Origin: Enterococcus gallinarum NBRC 100675
GTDB lineage: Bacteria; Bacillota; Bacilli; Lactobacillales; Enterococcaceae
Direction of reading: 5' to 3'
NCBI RefSeq assembly: GCF_001544275.1
Contig: NZ_BCQE01000032.1
Span: 1 to 43,672 of the forward strand
DNA length: 43,672 nucleotides
The first letter of the stretch is position 1. Each line of letters begins with the position of its first letter. The translations under genes were made by a program, and so were the position numbers. A model generated the notes under the pieces. That model saw only the letters and a list, made by a program, of their open reading frames with translations. It did no database searches and was not told the origin of the DNA. Shown here in pieces: positions 26,045 to 34,277 of the stretch.

Positions 26045-27568
26045 GTGTTTCATGTATTATTTGATACAACAGAAAAACAAATCAACCAGTTTCTCACCTA
26101 TTGTTATGAAAGGAATCAAACAACTTATCCAATCAAAGAGCTGATGGCTGCGTTTAACTATAAAACGAGCAAGCTATTGACTGTTATTCAACAGGTAGAA
26201 TTATTTCAAGAGCAATATTCTGAATATACGGTTAGCTATCATTCAGAATCAAAAACTATCAAGATAGAATTTTCACCTAGATTTCTGCTAAGCAAAGTTT
26301 ATGCAATCTTGGTGGAAAGAACTATCGGATTTACCTTTCTTGATTTGTTGTTTAAGGAAAAGTACCACTCATTGGAGCAATTAAGCCAAGAGACGTATAG
26401 CAGTTTACGGACGATTCAAAGAAAATTAACTGAATTGAATCAAGTGTTAGCAAATTATCATTTATCATACAGTTTAAGAAAAGGAAACCCACTTGAAGGA
26501 AAAGAGTACTACATACGTTATTTTTATCATGTCATGTATTGGCAGTTATTTGATGAAACGGACTCAGATCTTTTAGCAACGATAAGAGACAAGCAAACTA
26601 TTGCTACCCAAATTGAGCGTCACGCTCCTTACATGTGAAAAATTGATTGCGATAAATTTTTATCTCTGCTGGCTATTTCATTGCAGCGAATCAAACAGCA
26701 ACATTTTATCGTAGAAATTCCTGATGAAATAAAGACTTTCGAGCATCCCTTGATGACTAAAAGGAAGTTCACCGAATGCTTACTGGCACCTTTTTTTCAG
26801 GCAAATGTTTACGCTGTGAGTGATCTCACGGACGAAGAAATCAGTTTTCTTTATTTTATGTTTGCGGTAATGAATACATATTTGGAAGAGGATCTGACTG
26901 AAATCCATCAGGATTGGTTTGATAATGAGCAGTATTCGACTGAGGAGATCATTATCGACAAACTGTCTGCATACTTTGATTTGGCACTCACTCCGAAAGA
27001 AAAAAATTATTTATTGGTCAACTTAGTCATGATTCATTCCTACTCATCAGTTTTTGGAACAGAACATAAAATAGATGGGTTTGGAAAACAAACGAGGGAA
27101 AGTGAGCTTGAAGCTTATTTCCCAGTCATGTACCCAACGATGAGACGATTTTTGATCGCAATAAAAAGAGAAATCCCTGCACTTGTCGGGTTTGCAAAGA
27201 AGAATGATCGTCTTATCTTTCAATACTGCATGCTCGTTCGAACAGTCTTTATTAAATATGAGCGTCCAGTAACTTTTTCTATTCAATCGAAATTTGGCAA
27301 GACACAAGAATTATGGATCAAAAATCGATTGTTGAACACCTCCCATCGAGCAATCCAGCATGTTCCTTCAGTTGATGAACCAGATATTCTAATCAGTGAT
27401 TACCCGATCTATCGCCAGCTAGGGGCAAACAAACAAATGGAGATTTTTTATTGGAATGGTCAGCCCACCAGCAGTGACTGGGAACGTTTGAAAGAAAAGA
27501 TTCATAAAATTCGGAGCGAAAAGCATAAACAGGTTTTTGACAGCCTAAGTTTTCATCAGTTTTCCTAG
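26045..27568 (+). pseudogene. Mga/AtxA-type virulence regulator interrupted by an in-frame TGA
   Basis: Two open segments (to 26638, and from 26639 to 27568) lie in the same frame and are separated only by a TGA at 26636-26638; reading through gives HAPYM-stop-KIDCDKFLSLL and about 508 codons, the usual size for Mga-family regulators (about 475-530). The N half has the helix-turn-helix pair typical of Mga (LEQLSQETYSSLRTIQRKL), followed by a PRD-like region (KEYYIRYFYHVMYWQLF); the C half continues that region and ends in an EIIB-like fold (PDILISDYPIY). Start taken as GTG 26045 with GAGGG upstream; a TTG at 26015 is possible. TGG to TGA would explain the stop. No ribosome binding site restarts the second half. 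It would normally activate nearby surface genes. Confidence 0.8.
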
Positions 27569-27877
27569 CAGCAGGTGAATTATTCACATTTCAGAGAAAA
27601 CACCTCTTTATAAATTTATATGTTCAGTCCACTTCACTCATTTGTCAAATGACAATTTGATTTCTGCTACGTTTATTTTTTTATTAAATCATGTCATTAA
27701 TTTAAAATCCCCAATTTGATGAAGCTGGCACGTATTCTTTGAAGTACATTCGGAAGCAAGAAGACCAAATCGAAAAGATCATTCTTTTTCCTGTTGACTT
27801 TTTAATACTCTAGTGGGATGGTAGTAATAACTATTATCATGAAAGTAAAAAAATAGCGAATAGGAAGTTGGGATGAA
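27569..27877. other. Intergenic region before the BcrAB-like transporter
   Basis: It contains a GTGAA-TTA-TTCAC hairpin just after the Mga-like stop (no T run), a short TTGTC-AAAT-GACAA palindrome near 27642-27656, and a TTGACT hexamer (27794-27799) without a convincing -10. An open stretch of about 35 codons (about 27712-27810) is noted elsewhere as a possible remnant. Nothing else is supported. Confidence 0.4.
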
Positions 27878-28786
27878 ATGACAGAAATACTAACACTGAA
27901 AAATGTGTCGAAACTGATTGGAACCAAGCAAATCATTGATAATGCTTCTTTCTCAGTGGAACAAGGGCAAGTGGTCGGGTTATTAGGACCGAATGGTGCG
28001 GGGAAGACAACGATTATTCGAATGATCGTTGGCTTAATGAAGCACAATAAAGGCTCAATTACGATCATGGGGAATTCCCTAGAAACGTCTTTTAAAGCAG
28101 CCATTGCCTCAGTAGGAGCGATTGTAGAAAATCCTGAGTTCTATAATTATCTGACTGGTTACGAGAATTTGATGCAGTACCAGCGCATGGCGAAGACAAA
28201 AATGACGACAGTTGAGATGGATGACTTGATTCGGCAAGTTCATTTAGAAGAATATATCAATCAAAAAGTCAAAACGTATTCACTAGGGATGCGCCAACGA
28301 TTGGGTGTGGCACAGGCATTGATCCATCGTCCTACTCTCTTAGTATTAGATGAGCCAATGAACGGACTTGACCCAAAGGGTATGAGAGAGTTTCGGGAAA
28401 TGATTCTCATGTTAAGAGAACAGGGTGTTTCTGTTTTAGTATCGAGTCACCAATTAAGTGATATCGAACAGATTGCAGATCATCTGATCGTTGTCCAAAA
28501 AGGGAAAGTGACCCATCAAGTCGCGATGGATACCTTGAAGGCAGAAAAAAGCCTACTGATCATCAAAACAGATGACGATCAGGAAGCATTAAATGTCTTG
28601 AAAACCAAATTCCAAATCGATGGTCTTGCTTTGCCTGATGGATTACAGATTTCACTTGAAACGGATAATCGTTCTGAGATCGCTGCTGCCCTCGTTAATG
28701 CAGGGATTGGTTTAAAGGAAATGAAAGTGCAGCAATCTTCGTTGGAAGAAACATTTTTGGCTTGGACGGAAGAGGGAGGGCTCTAG
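27878..28786 (+). CDS. ABC transporter ATP-binding protein, BcrA/NatA-like
   Basis: A 302-aa ATPase with Walker A GPNGAGKTT (about residues 40-48), signature YSLGMRQRLGVAQAL, Walker B LLVLDEPMNGLD and H loop SSHQ, followed by an 80-residue C-terminal domain ending in SSLEETFLAWTEEGG. The YSLGM form of the signature and this tail are typical of the bacitracin/lantibiotic-immunity (BcrA, LanF) and NatA group. The permease gene begins one base after the stop. It exports a hydrophobic peptide or drug, or acts in self-protection; no synthesis genes are nearby. Confidence 0.9.
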   Translation: MTEILTLKNVSKLIGTKQIIDNASFSVEQGQVVGLLGPNGAGKTTIIRMIVGLMKHNKGSITIMGNSLETSFKAAIASVGAIVENPEFYNYLTGYENLMQYQRMAKTKMTTVEMDDLIRQVHLEEYINQKVKTYSLGMRQRLGVAQALIHRPTLLVLDEPMNGLDPKGMREFREMILMLREQGVSVLVSSHQLSDIEQIADHLIVVQKGKVTHQVAMDTLKAEKSLLIIKTDDDQEALNVLKTKFQIDGLALPDGLQISLETDNRSEIAAALVNAGIGLKEMKVQQSSLEETFLAWTEEGGL

Positions 28787-28787
28787 A

Positions 28788-29591
28788 ATGATGACATTAA
28801 TAAAAAATGAATGGATCAAAGTCACGAAAAAAAAGTCCACATGGATCATGTTGGGACTATTGGTGATTTTAACATTTGGGCTCACCTATGTGATTCGCTT
28901 AGGGTCTCCTGATACTAAAGCGAATGATCTTTTTCTATCATTAAGTGAGATGACTTCATTTTTGAATCTATTTGTTGTTATCATCGCAGCTTCAGCAGTA
29001 GCAGAAGAATTTAGTCGAGGAACCATCAAATTTCTACTGATTCGGCCATTTTCAAGAAGTCAGATATTAGCCGCAAAAGCCATTAATACAATGTTGTTCG
29101 CTTTGCTTGGTACACTGGTTTTGTTTGTAAGCAGTTTGATTGCGAGTAATTTGTTTTTGGTGGCTGAATCTCCCTTTGCATCAACCAATTATAATCAGTT
29201 GCCTGCTATAGTTGTGGCGCTTGTCTATGCAGCAACGAATTTACTGTTGATCGTATTTTATATGACCATGACTTTATTCATCTCTGCCGTCATTCGCTCT
29301 CAAAGTATGGCAGTGGGATTAGGAGTAGCTGTGCTGTTCGGTAGCAGTATTATCAATTCCATCATGCTTTTTGCGATAGAAAAATATCCGTGGTTGAAGT
29401 GGAATCCATTTAATTTTATGAATATCAAAGATACAGTTCCCACGTTGTTACATCACACAGATATGCAAAATGCATTAATTGATCCTGGTTTGACTTACTG
29501 GGAAATGACGATTGGACTTTTGCTATATAGTTTATTGATCTACTTTTTGACAAACTGGTTGTTCAATAAACGAGATGTGGCGTTAAGCTGA
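28788..29591 (+). CDS. ABC-2 type permease, BcrB/NatB-like
   Basis: A 267-aa membrane protein with six hydrophobic segments, starting MMTLIKNEWIKVTKKKSTWIM (quoted start MMTLIKNEWIKV), the usual amphipathic entry of ABC-2 permeases. The conserved EEFSRGTIKFLLIRPFSR motif after the second helix is clearly present. AGAGGGAGGG lies before the ATG, inside the 3' end of the ATPase gene. It is the membrane partner of that ATPase. A terminator follows. Confidence 0.9.
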   Translation: MMTLIKNEWIKVTKKKSTWIMLGLLVILTFGLTYVIRLGSPDTKANDLFLSLSEMTSFLNLFVVIIAASAVAEEFSRGTIKFLLIRPFSRSQILAAKAINTMLFALLGTLVLFVSSLIASNLFLVAESPFASTNYNQLPAIVVALVYAATNLLLIVFYMTMTLFISAVIRSQSMAVGLGVAVLFGSSIINSIMLFAIEKYPWLKWNPFNFMNIKDTVPTLLHHTDMQNALIDPGLTYWEMTIGLLLYSLLIYFLTNWLFNKRDVALS

Positions 29592-29597
29592 TTTTAT

Positions 29598-29643
29598 AGA
29601 GGGAAAGTTTTTGGAGAAATCCTGCTTTCTCTCTTTCTTTTTG
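29598..29643 (+). terminator. Intrinsic terminator of the BcrAB-like operon
   Basis: AGAGGGAAAG (29598-29607) pairs with CTTTCTCTCT (29625-29634) with one G-U, followed by a T-rich tract. Confidence 0.75.
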
Positions 29644-29699
29644 TATTTTTTTCTAGTAAAATGATTCATTGAGAGTACAAGAGAAAGGAGAGATTTCAA

Positions 29700-29918
29700 A
29701 TGGTTAGTTTAGGTATTGTAATCGTGATCGCTGTTATCGCGGTATTATTAGGCGCTGTCGGCGGCTTCTTTTTGGCGCGTAAATATATGCAAGATTATTT
29801 AAAGAAAAATCCTCCCGTTAATGAGGATATGTTGCGTTCGATGATGATGTCAATGGGCCAAAAACCTTCTGAGAAGAAGATTCGGCAAATGATGCAACAA
29901 ATGAAAAACCAAAAATAG
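29700..29918 (+). CDS. UPF0154 (YneF-like) small membrane protein
   Basis: A 72-aa protein with one N-terminal membrane helix (residues 4-26) and the conserved cytoplasmic block [20 protein letters not shown] followed by [20 protein letters not shown], which defines UPF0154. It is widespread in Firmicutes and of unknown function. AAAGGAGAG precedes the ATG. It is a single-gene unit with its own terminator. Confidence 0.93.
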   Translation: MVSLGIVIVIAVIAVLLGAVGGFFLARKYMQDYLKKNPPVNEDMLRSMMMSMGQKPSEKKIRQMMQQMKNQK

Positions 29919-29933
29919 GTTTTTTAGCGCAAA

Positions 29934-29962
29934 AGCGGGCTGATCCCATCAGCTCGCTTTTT
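29934..29962 (+). terminator. Intrinsic terminator of the UPF0154 gene
   Basis: AGCGGGCTGAT pairs with ATCAGCTCGCT (one mismatch) around CCC, followed by T5. The duplicated element begins at the end of the T run. Confidence 0.88.
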
Positions 29963-30063
29963 GTTGCGAGTCACTGCGATTGACCGCGTCAGCGAGGCAT
30001 GCAAGTTCATCTTAGTGAATTTCGCTTAGAAGAACTGTAAGCGAAGGGCGCGTAGATGAGCAG

Positions 30064-30153
30064 ATGAGGAGGAATACCTACTCGGTGTTGCGAGTCACTG
30101 CGATTGACCGTGTCAGCGAGGCATGCAAGTTCATCTTAGCGAATTTCGCTTAG
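30064..30153 (+). other. Micro-ORF, 29 codons, spanning the second repeat copy
   Basis: ATG at 30064 gives MRRNTYSVLRVTAIDRV and then SEACKFILANFA before TAG. The same frame is open through the first copy but without an ATG. No good ribosome binding site precedes it. The second of the two base differences between copies changes Val to Ala in this frame; the first is silent. It may be only a by-product of the repeat. Confidence 0.3.
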
Positions 30154-30185
30154 AAGAACTGTATAAGCGGAGCGTAGATGAATGA
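30123..30185 (+). other. Micro-ORF, 20 codons, overlapping in another frame
   Basis: ATG at 30123 gives MQVHLSEFRLEELYKRSVDE then TGA. In the first copy (29999-30040) the same peptide stops after MQVHLSEFRLEEL because of a two-base difference. GCGAGG is directly before the ATG, too close for normal initiation. Translation is doubtful. Confidence 0.25.
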
Positions 30186-30282
30186 GCCTATCGTTGGGTA
30201 GGTAACAAAACGTGTTTCGCGAGGAATCGAAGTGTAACTACATCGGAAGGCCAGCCATTGCCAAAATAGTCCGAAAATTTTG

Positions 30283-30296
30283 ATGATTCAAATCAT
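30283..30296 (+). promoter_or_regulatory. Palindrome upstream of the heterodimeric exporter
   Basis: ATGATT-CA-AATCAT is a perfect inverted repeat 31 bases before the exporter start, a possible operator. No clear -35/-10 pair could be assigned around it. Confidence 0.35.
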
Positions 30297-30327
30297 AGTC
30301 AACAGGAGTGAATAATAGGAGGGTGTT

Positions 30328-32079
30328 ATGTCGATTTTTAGAAAGTTAGGTTGGTTTTTTCGCCAAGAAAGAAAACATTATTATATCGGAGTAGCCGCAT
30401 TGGTTTTGGTGGCTCTCGTTCAATTAGCGCCACCCAAAGTGATCGGAATCATTATTGATGAGATCGCAGAAAAAGAGATTTCGATAGAAACGATTTTATT
30501 TTGGATAGGTATTTTGCTTGCCGCTGCATTAGCACAATATATTTTTCGGTTTGTCTGGCGGATAAATATTTGGGGGAGTGCTGCACGCTTGGAAAAAAGC
30601 TTACGTCGTCAATTGTTCGATCACTTTACCAAAATGGATCATCTTTTCTATCAAAAACATCGCACAGGAGATTTGATGGCCCATGCCACCAATGATTTGA
30701 ACGCCATTCAAAACGTGGCTGGGGCAGGTATTTTAACCTTTGCGGATTCGTTTATCTCTGGAGGAGCAACGATCATCGCCATGATCCTCTTTATTGATTG
30801 GCGTCTGACCTTGATTGCGTTGATTCCTTTGCCATTTCTTGCAGTCATGGCTAGAGTGTTAGGCAGCAAATTACATGATGCTTTTCGCGATTCGCAAGAA
30901 GCTTTTTCAGCGATTAATGACAAAGCGCAAGAAAGTATTACTGGGATGAAAGTCATCAAAACGTTTGGACAAGAGACAGAAGATATTCAAGATTTTCAAG
31001 CCAAAATTGATGATGCCATCATTAAGAACCGTAAAGTCAATTTTTTAGATGCACTTTTTGATCCCTTCATTACATTGATTATCGGTGTGTCATATGTCTT
31101 AACGATTATTGTGGGTGGTCGTTTTGTCATGTCAGGAGAGATATCGATTGGTCAATTGGTTTCATTTATTAGTTATATTGGTATGTTGGTTTGGCCTATG
31201 TTCGCCATTGGCCGTCTGTTCAATGTTTTAGAACGAGGGAATGCCAGCTATGATCGGGTATCTGAATTGCTGGGGGAAAGAACCCATATTGTTGAAAAAA
31301 AACACGCGATCCAAGAGCCGGCTCAAGGTAAAATTGAAGTGGCGTTAGACGCTTTTCGCTATCATGATGCCGAAGAAATCACGTTACAACAGATAGCATT
31401 TACCCTACATGAAGGACAGACATTAGGAATCGTTGGCAAAACTGGTGCAGGTAAAACCTCCATTCTGAAATTGCTGATGCGGGAATATGATCATTATGAG
31501 GGGGAAATTCTTTTTGGCGGGCATAGCATCAAAGAGTATTCTTTAAATGCGTTGCTGGGTTCCATCGGCTATGTTCCCCAAGATCACTTTCTTTTTTCCA
31601 TGTCGATTCGAGACAATATCCGTTTTGCAGTCCCTCAAGCACCGCAAGATGCTGTTGAAGCAGCCGCTGATTTAGCGGCAATCAATGATGATATCAAAGC
31701 TTTGCCAGAAGGATATGAAACAATGGTCGGTGAACGAGGAGTCTCATTATCTGGTGGGCAGAAACAGCGTTTGTCCATTGCACGGGCATTAATTGTTGAC
31801 CCGGAATTACTGATCTTGGATGACGCTTTGTCAGCTGTCGATGCCAAAACAGAAGAAGATATTTTGCACAAATTGCGAGACTATCGAAAAGACAAAACAA
31901 CGATTATTTCTGCGCATCGGCTGAGTAGTGTGAAGCATGCCGAAGAGATCTTAGTTATCGATGAAGGAAAAATAATCGAGCGAGGGACCCACGAAGCCCT
32001 GTTAGCCAAAAATGGCTGGTACAAAAAAATGTGGGACAAACAACAACTGGAAGCCAAGATTGAAGGGAGTGAAGTATAA
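30328..32079 (+). CDS. Heterodimeric multidrug ABC exporter, degenerate-site subunit (BmrC/LmrC/YheI-like)
   Basis: A 583-aa half-transporter with six membrane helices then one ATPase domain. It opens MSIFRKLGWFFRQERKHYY like YheI/LmrC. Walker A GKTGAGKTS is at 370-378 and a perfect LSGGQ at 474-478, but Walker B reads LLILDD (494-499) with Asp499 in place of the catalytic Glu. That substitution marks the subunit carrying the non-hydrolysing site in heterodimeric exporters. AGGAGGG precedes the ATG. Its stop overlaps the partner's start (TAATG). It expels drugs or lipids from the inner leaflet; enterococcal EfrAB/EfrCD pairs are the nearest named examples. Confidence 0.92.
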   Translation: MSIFRKLGWFFRQERKHYYIGVAALVLVALVQLAPPKVIGIIIDEIAEKEISIETILFWIGILLAAALAQYIFRFVWRINIWGSAARLEKSLRRQLFDHFTKMDHLFYQKHRTGDLMAHATNDLNAIQNVAGAGILTFADSFISGGATIIAMILFIDWRLTLIALIPLPFLAVMARVLGSKLHDAFRDSQEAFSAINDKAQESITGMKVIKTFGQETEDIQDFQAKIDDAIIKNRKVNFLDALFDPFITLIIGVSYVLTIIVGGRFVMSGEISIGQLVSFISYIGMLVWPMFAIGRLFNVLERGNASYDRVSELLGERTHIVEKKHAIQEPAQGKIEVALDAFRYHDAEEITLQQIAFTLHEGQTLGIVGKTGAGKTSILKLLMREYDHYEGEILFGGHSIKEYSLNALLGSIGYVPQDHFLFSMSIRDNIRFAVPQAPQDAVEAAADLAAINDDIKALPEGYETMVGERGVSLSGGQKQRLSIARALIVDPELLILDDALSAVDAKTEEDILHKLRDYRKDKTTIISAHRLSSVKHAEEILVIDEGKIIERGTHEALLAKNGWYKKMWDKQQLEAKIEGSEV

Positions 32080-33860
32080 TGGAACGTCAAGAATCAGAAT
32101 GGTCAAAATCAATCCCATTTAAAGAGCAAAAATTGATCATCAAGCGGATGTTACAATTTGCAAAACCCTTCAAAAAGACTTTTTTTGCAGCAATTTTCTT
32201 TGCTTTTCTATTATCAATTGTCAACATTCTCTTACCTAGAATTCTGCAGACATTCATGGATAACTATCTGACACAACAGTCAGCAACCAATCAAATCATC
32301 TATTTTTTTGCGGGCCTCTATTTCTTTGGGGTAGTCATCAAAGCAGTCATCTGGTTTTTTCAATGGTTTCTATACTCGATGGCTTCCTTGCAGACGTATC
32401 AATATGTGCGAACCAAGTTATTCGAGAAGCTGCATAGTTTAGGTATGCGGTATTTTGATCAGACTCCGGCAGGTTCGATTGTATCGCGGGTCAGCAATGA
32501 TACCGAAACATTGTATGAATTCTGGTATGTGTTTTTGATGGTTTTGACTGGTATTTTTGCAGTCCTATCTTCTTTTGCAGCCATGTTTCAGATCAACGTA
32601 AAAATTGCTTTATTGAATCTGATTTTCTTACCTATTTTGATGATCGTCATCTGGTATTATCAAAAATTCAGCTCCCGAATCTATCGTCAAATGCGAGAAA
32701 AATTAAGTCAATTGAATACGAAATTGAACGAGTCGATCTCGGGAATGCAAATCATCCAGCAGTTCCGACAAGAAGCACGTCTGAACCGAGAATTTGAGGA
32801 AACGAATGATGAATACCTCAAGACAAGGTATGCAATGATTCGTACTAATTCGTTGCTATTATCGCCGATCATCAATTTTCTCTATGCGATTGCAGTTGCG
32901 ATGTCATTAACGCTGTTTGGGTTTGATGCTTTGCATTCTCCAATTGAAGTGGGATTGATTTATGCTTTTACCACCTATGTCCAAGGCTTCTTCAATCCTA
33001 TGACACAGATGATGGATTTTCTCAGCGTCTTTACTGATGGCATGGTGGCTGGTAGCCGTATTCTTAAAATCATGGATAATGAGGAATTTACTCCACAACA
33101 ACATCCGGATGCGAATCAAGTCATTGAACAAGGAAAGATTGAATTTCGTAATGTCAGTTTTTCTTATGATGGAGAAAATCATGTATTGAAGAACATTTCC
33201 TTTACTGCTTATCCAGGAGAAACCGTCGCTTTGGTGGGACATACTGGTAGCGGAAAAAGCTCGATCATTAATGTTTTGATGCGCTTTTACGAATTTGGCG
33301 AGGGACAAATTTTGATTGACGATCATGATATTCGCGATTTTACTATTGAAGAATTGCGAAAAAAAGTCGGATTGGTTTTACAAGATGCTTTCATGTTCTA
33401 TGGAGATATTTCTGACAATATTCGTTTGTTGAACCCAGAAATCAGCGAAGAGCAAATCCGAGCAGCAGCGAAATTTGTGCAAGCAGATAAATTTATCGAA
33501 AAACTGGAGGGCACCTATCATGCCAAAGTCATTGAACGGGGCGCTAGCTACTCCAGCGGACAACGACAGTTGATCTCATTTGCCAGAACGATGGTGACTG
33601 ATCCCAAAATCCTCGTCTTAGATGAAGCTACTGCCAATATCGACACCGAAACAGAAGGATTGATCCAGGAAGGGTTGGCGAATATGCGACAAGGGAGAAC
33701 TACGATTGCCATCGCCCACCGATTATCCACGATTCGGGATGCTGAATTGATTTTAGTTTTAGATAAAGGACGTATTGTCGAACGAGGAAACCATGATTCA
33801 TTGTTAAAACAGCAAGGACTTTATGCAGATATGTATAAATTACAGTCCAGTGACGTGTGA
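32079..33860 (+). CDS. Heterodimeric multidrug ABC exporter, catalytic subunit (BmrD/LmrD/YheH-like)
   Basis: A 593-aa half-transporter: six membrane helices, then Walker A GHTGSGKSS (387-395), signature YSSGQ (491-495) and Walker B ILVLDE (511-516) with the catalytic Glu present. The altered signature (SSGQ for SGGQ) faces the degenerate Walker site of its partner, while its own intact Walker site faces the partner's LSGGQ. The two subunits therefore complement each other exactly as in LmrCD and BmrCD. Start and stop overlap by one base, so translation is coupled. No strong terminator follows. Confidence 0.93.
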   Translation: MERQESEWSKSIPFKEQKLIIKRMLQFAKPFKKTFFAAIFFAFLLSIVNILLPRILQTFMDNYLTQQSATNQIIYFFAGLYFFGVVIKAVIWFFQWFLYSMASLQTYQYVRTKLFEKLHSLGMRYFDQTPAGSIVSRVSNDTETLYEFWYVFLMVLTGIFAVLSSFAAMFQINVKIALLNLIFLPILMIVIWYYQKFSSRIYRQMREKLSQLNTKLNESISGMQIIQQFRQEARLNREFEETNDEYLKTRYAMIRTNSLLLSPIINFLYAIAVAMSLTLFGFDALHSPIEVGLIYAFTTYVQGFFNPMTQMMDFLSVFTDGMVAGSRILKIMDNEEFTPQQHPDANQVIEQGKIEFRNVSFSYDGENHVLKNISFTAYPGETVALVGHTGSGKSSIINVLMRFYEFGEGQILIDDHDIRDFTIEELRKKVGLVLQDAFMFYGDISDNIRLLNPEISEEQIRAAAKFVQADKFIEKLEGTYHAKVIERGASYSSGQRQLISFARTMVTDPKILVLDEATANIDTETEGLIQEGLANMRQGRTTIAIAHRLSTIRDAELILVLDKGRIVERGNHDSLLKQQGLYADMYKLQSSDV

Positions 33861-34057
33861 TCAGTTGAAAATACTTTTTTGCTGTTTCCTTCCAGTGGAC
33901 ACTAATTAATTATTAGAATTCCATGTATCCATCACTCCATCACTTTTTTTGGTGTTGGCTTCGGATCGGATATGTGGGATTCTTGTTTTTCATCGATTCA
34001 TTTTATAAAAGTAATCAGGAGGAAGTAAAATAACAAACTCTTTTTTCGGTCAATGTA

Positions 34058-34086
34058 TTGACAGCGTTTTCTCTGTTTGCTATCAT
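34058..34086 (+). promoter_or_regulatory. Promoter of the licT-bgl operon
   Basis: Consensus TTGACA, 17-base spacer, TATCAT. It starts a leader that carries an antiterminator target and terminator. The 200 bases before it, back to the exporter stop, show no gene. Confidence 0.85.
34059..34072 (+). promoter_or_regulatory. cre-like CcpA site overlapping the licT promoter
   Basis: TGACAGCGTTTTCT matches the cre consensus TGWAANCGNTNWCA at 12 of 14 positions. It covers the -35 and spacer, where CcpA binding would repress. Confidence 0.65.
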
Positions 34087-34109
34087 AAAGATAAGTTAAT
34101 CATTCGTAT

Positions 34110-34142
34110 GGATAGTGATTGTTGAAAAAACAAGCTAAACCT
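34110..34142 (+). promoter_or_regulatory. RAT 1: LicT/BglG-type ribonucleic antiterminator before licT
   Basis: It begins GGATAGTGATTGTTG and ends CAAGCTAAACCT, the form of RATs bound by LicT/BglG proteins. Its 3' end overlaps the left arm of the terminator at 34137-34183, so the two structures exclude each other. Confidence 0.8.
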
Positions 34143-34187
34143 GATGAAAGTAAGGCTATTTGGTCTGCTCTCATTAGGTTTTTTTTC
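34137..34187 (+). terminator. Leader terminator controlled by RAT 1
   Basis: AAACCTGATGA pairs with TCATTAGGTTT (one G-U) and is followed by T8. It lies about 90 bases before licT, inside the transcript. Confidence 0.85.
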
Positions 34188-34277
34188 TGGAAAAAAGGAG
34201 TATGGATCAAAATTGATTTGAATGGCTATCTCGTATAAAAATAGGTTAGTACGTCAATGATCAAGTGGGGGTAAAAC

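Larger units (their letters stand above)
29962..30185 (+). repeat. Duplicated intergenic element, two tandem copies of about 124 bp
   Basis: Bases 29962-30039 and 30086-30163 match at 76 of 78 positions (124-base offset); similarity continues through a short gap to GCGTAGATGA in both. Each copy keeps the same two overlapping micro-frames open. Possible hairpins include AGTTCATCT with AGAAGAACT (one mismatch). It fills most of the 409-base gap before the exporter genes; bases 30186-30282 show no gene. Confidence 0.9.

Noticed and set aside
26681-27568. Second half of the Mga-like gene as an independent gene
   Set aside because: It begins at a TTG in the middle of continuous same-frame coding sequence, with no ribosome binding site, and lacks the DNA-binding half.
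27712-27812. About 35 open codons (NPQFDEAGTYSLKYIRKQ and on) ending at TAG, protein-like in look
   Set aside because: No start codon, no ribosome binding site and no recognisable family; at most a remnant of a lost gene.
34190-34214. Four-codon ORF (MDQN) after AAAGGAG in the licT leader
   Set aside because: Too short to support and downstream of the terminator; probably chance.
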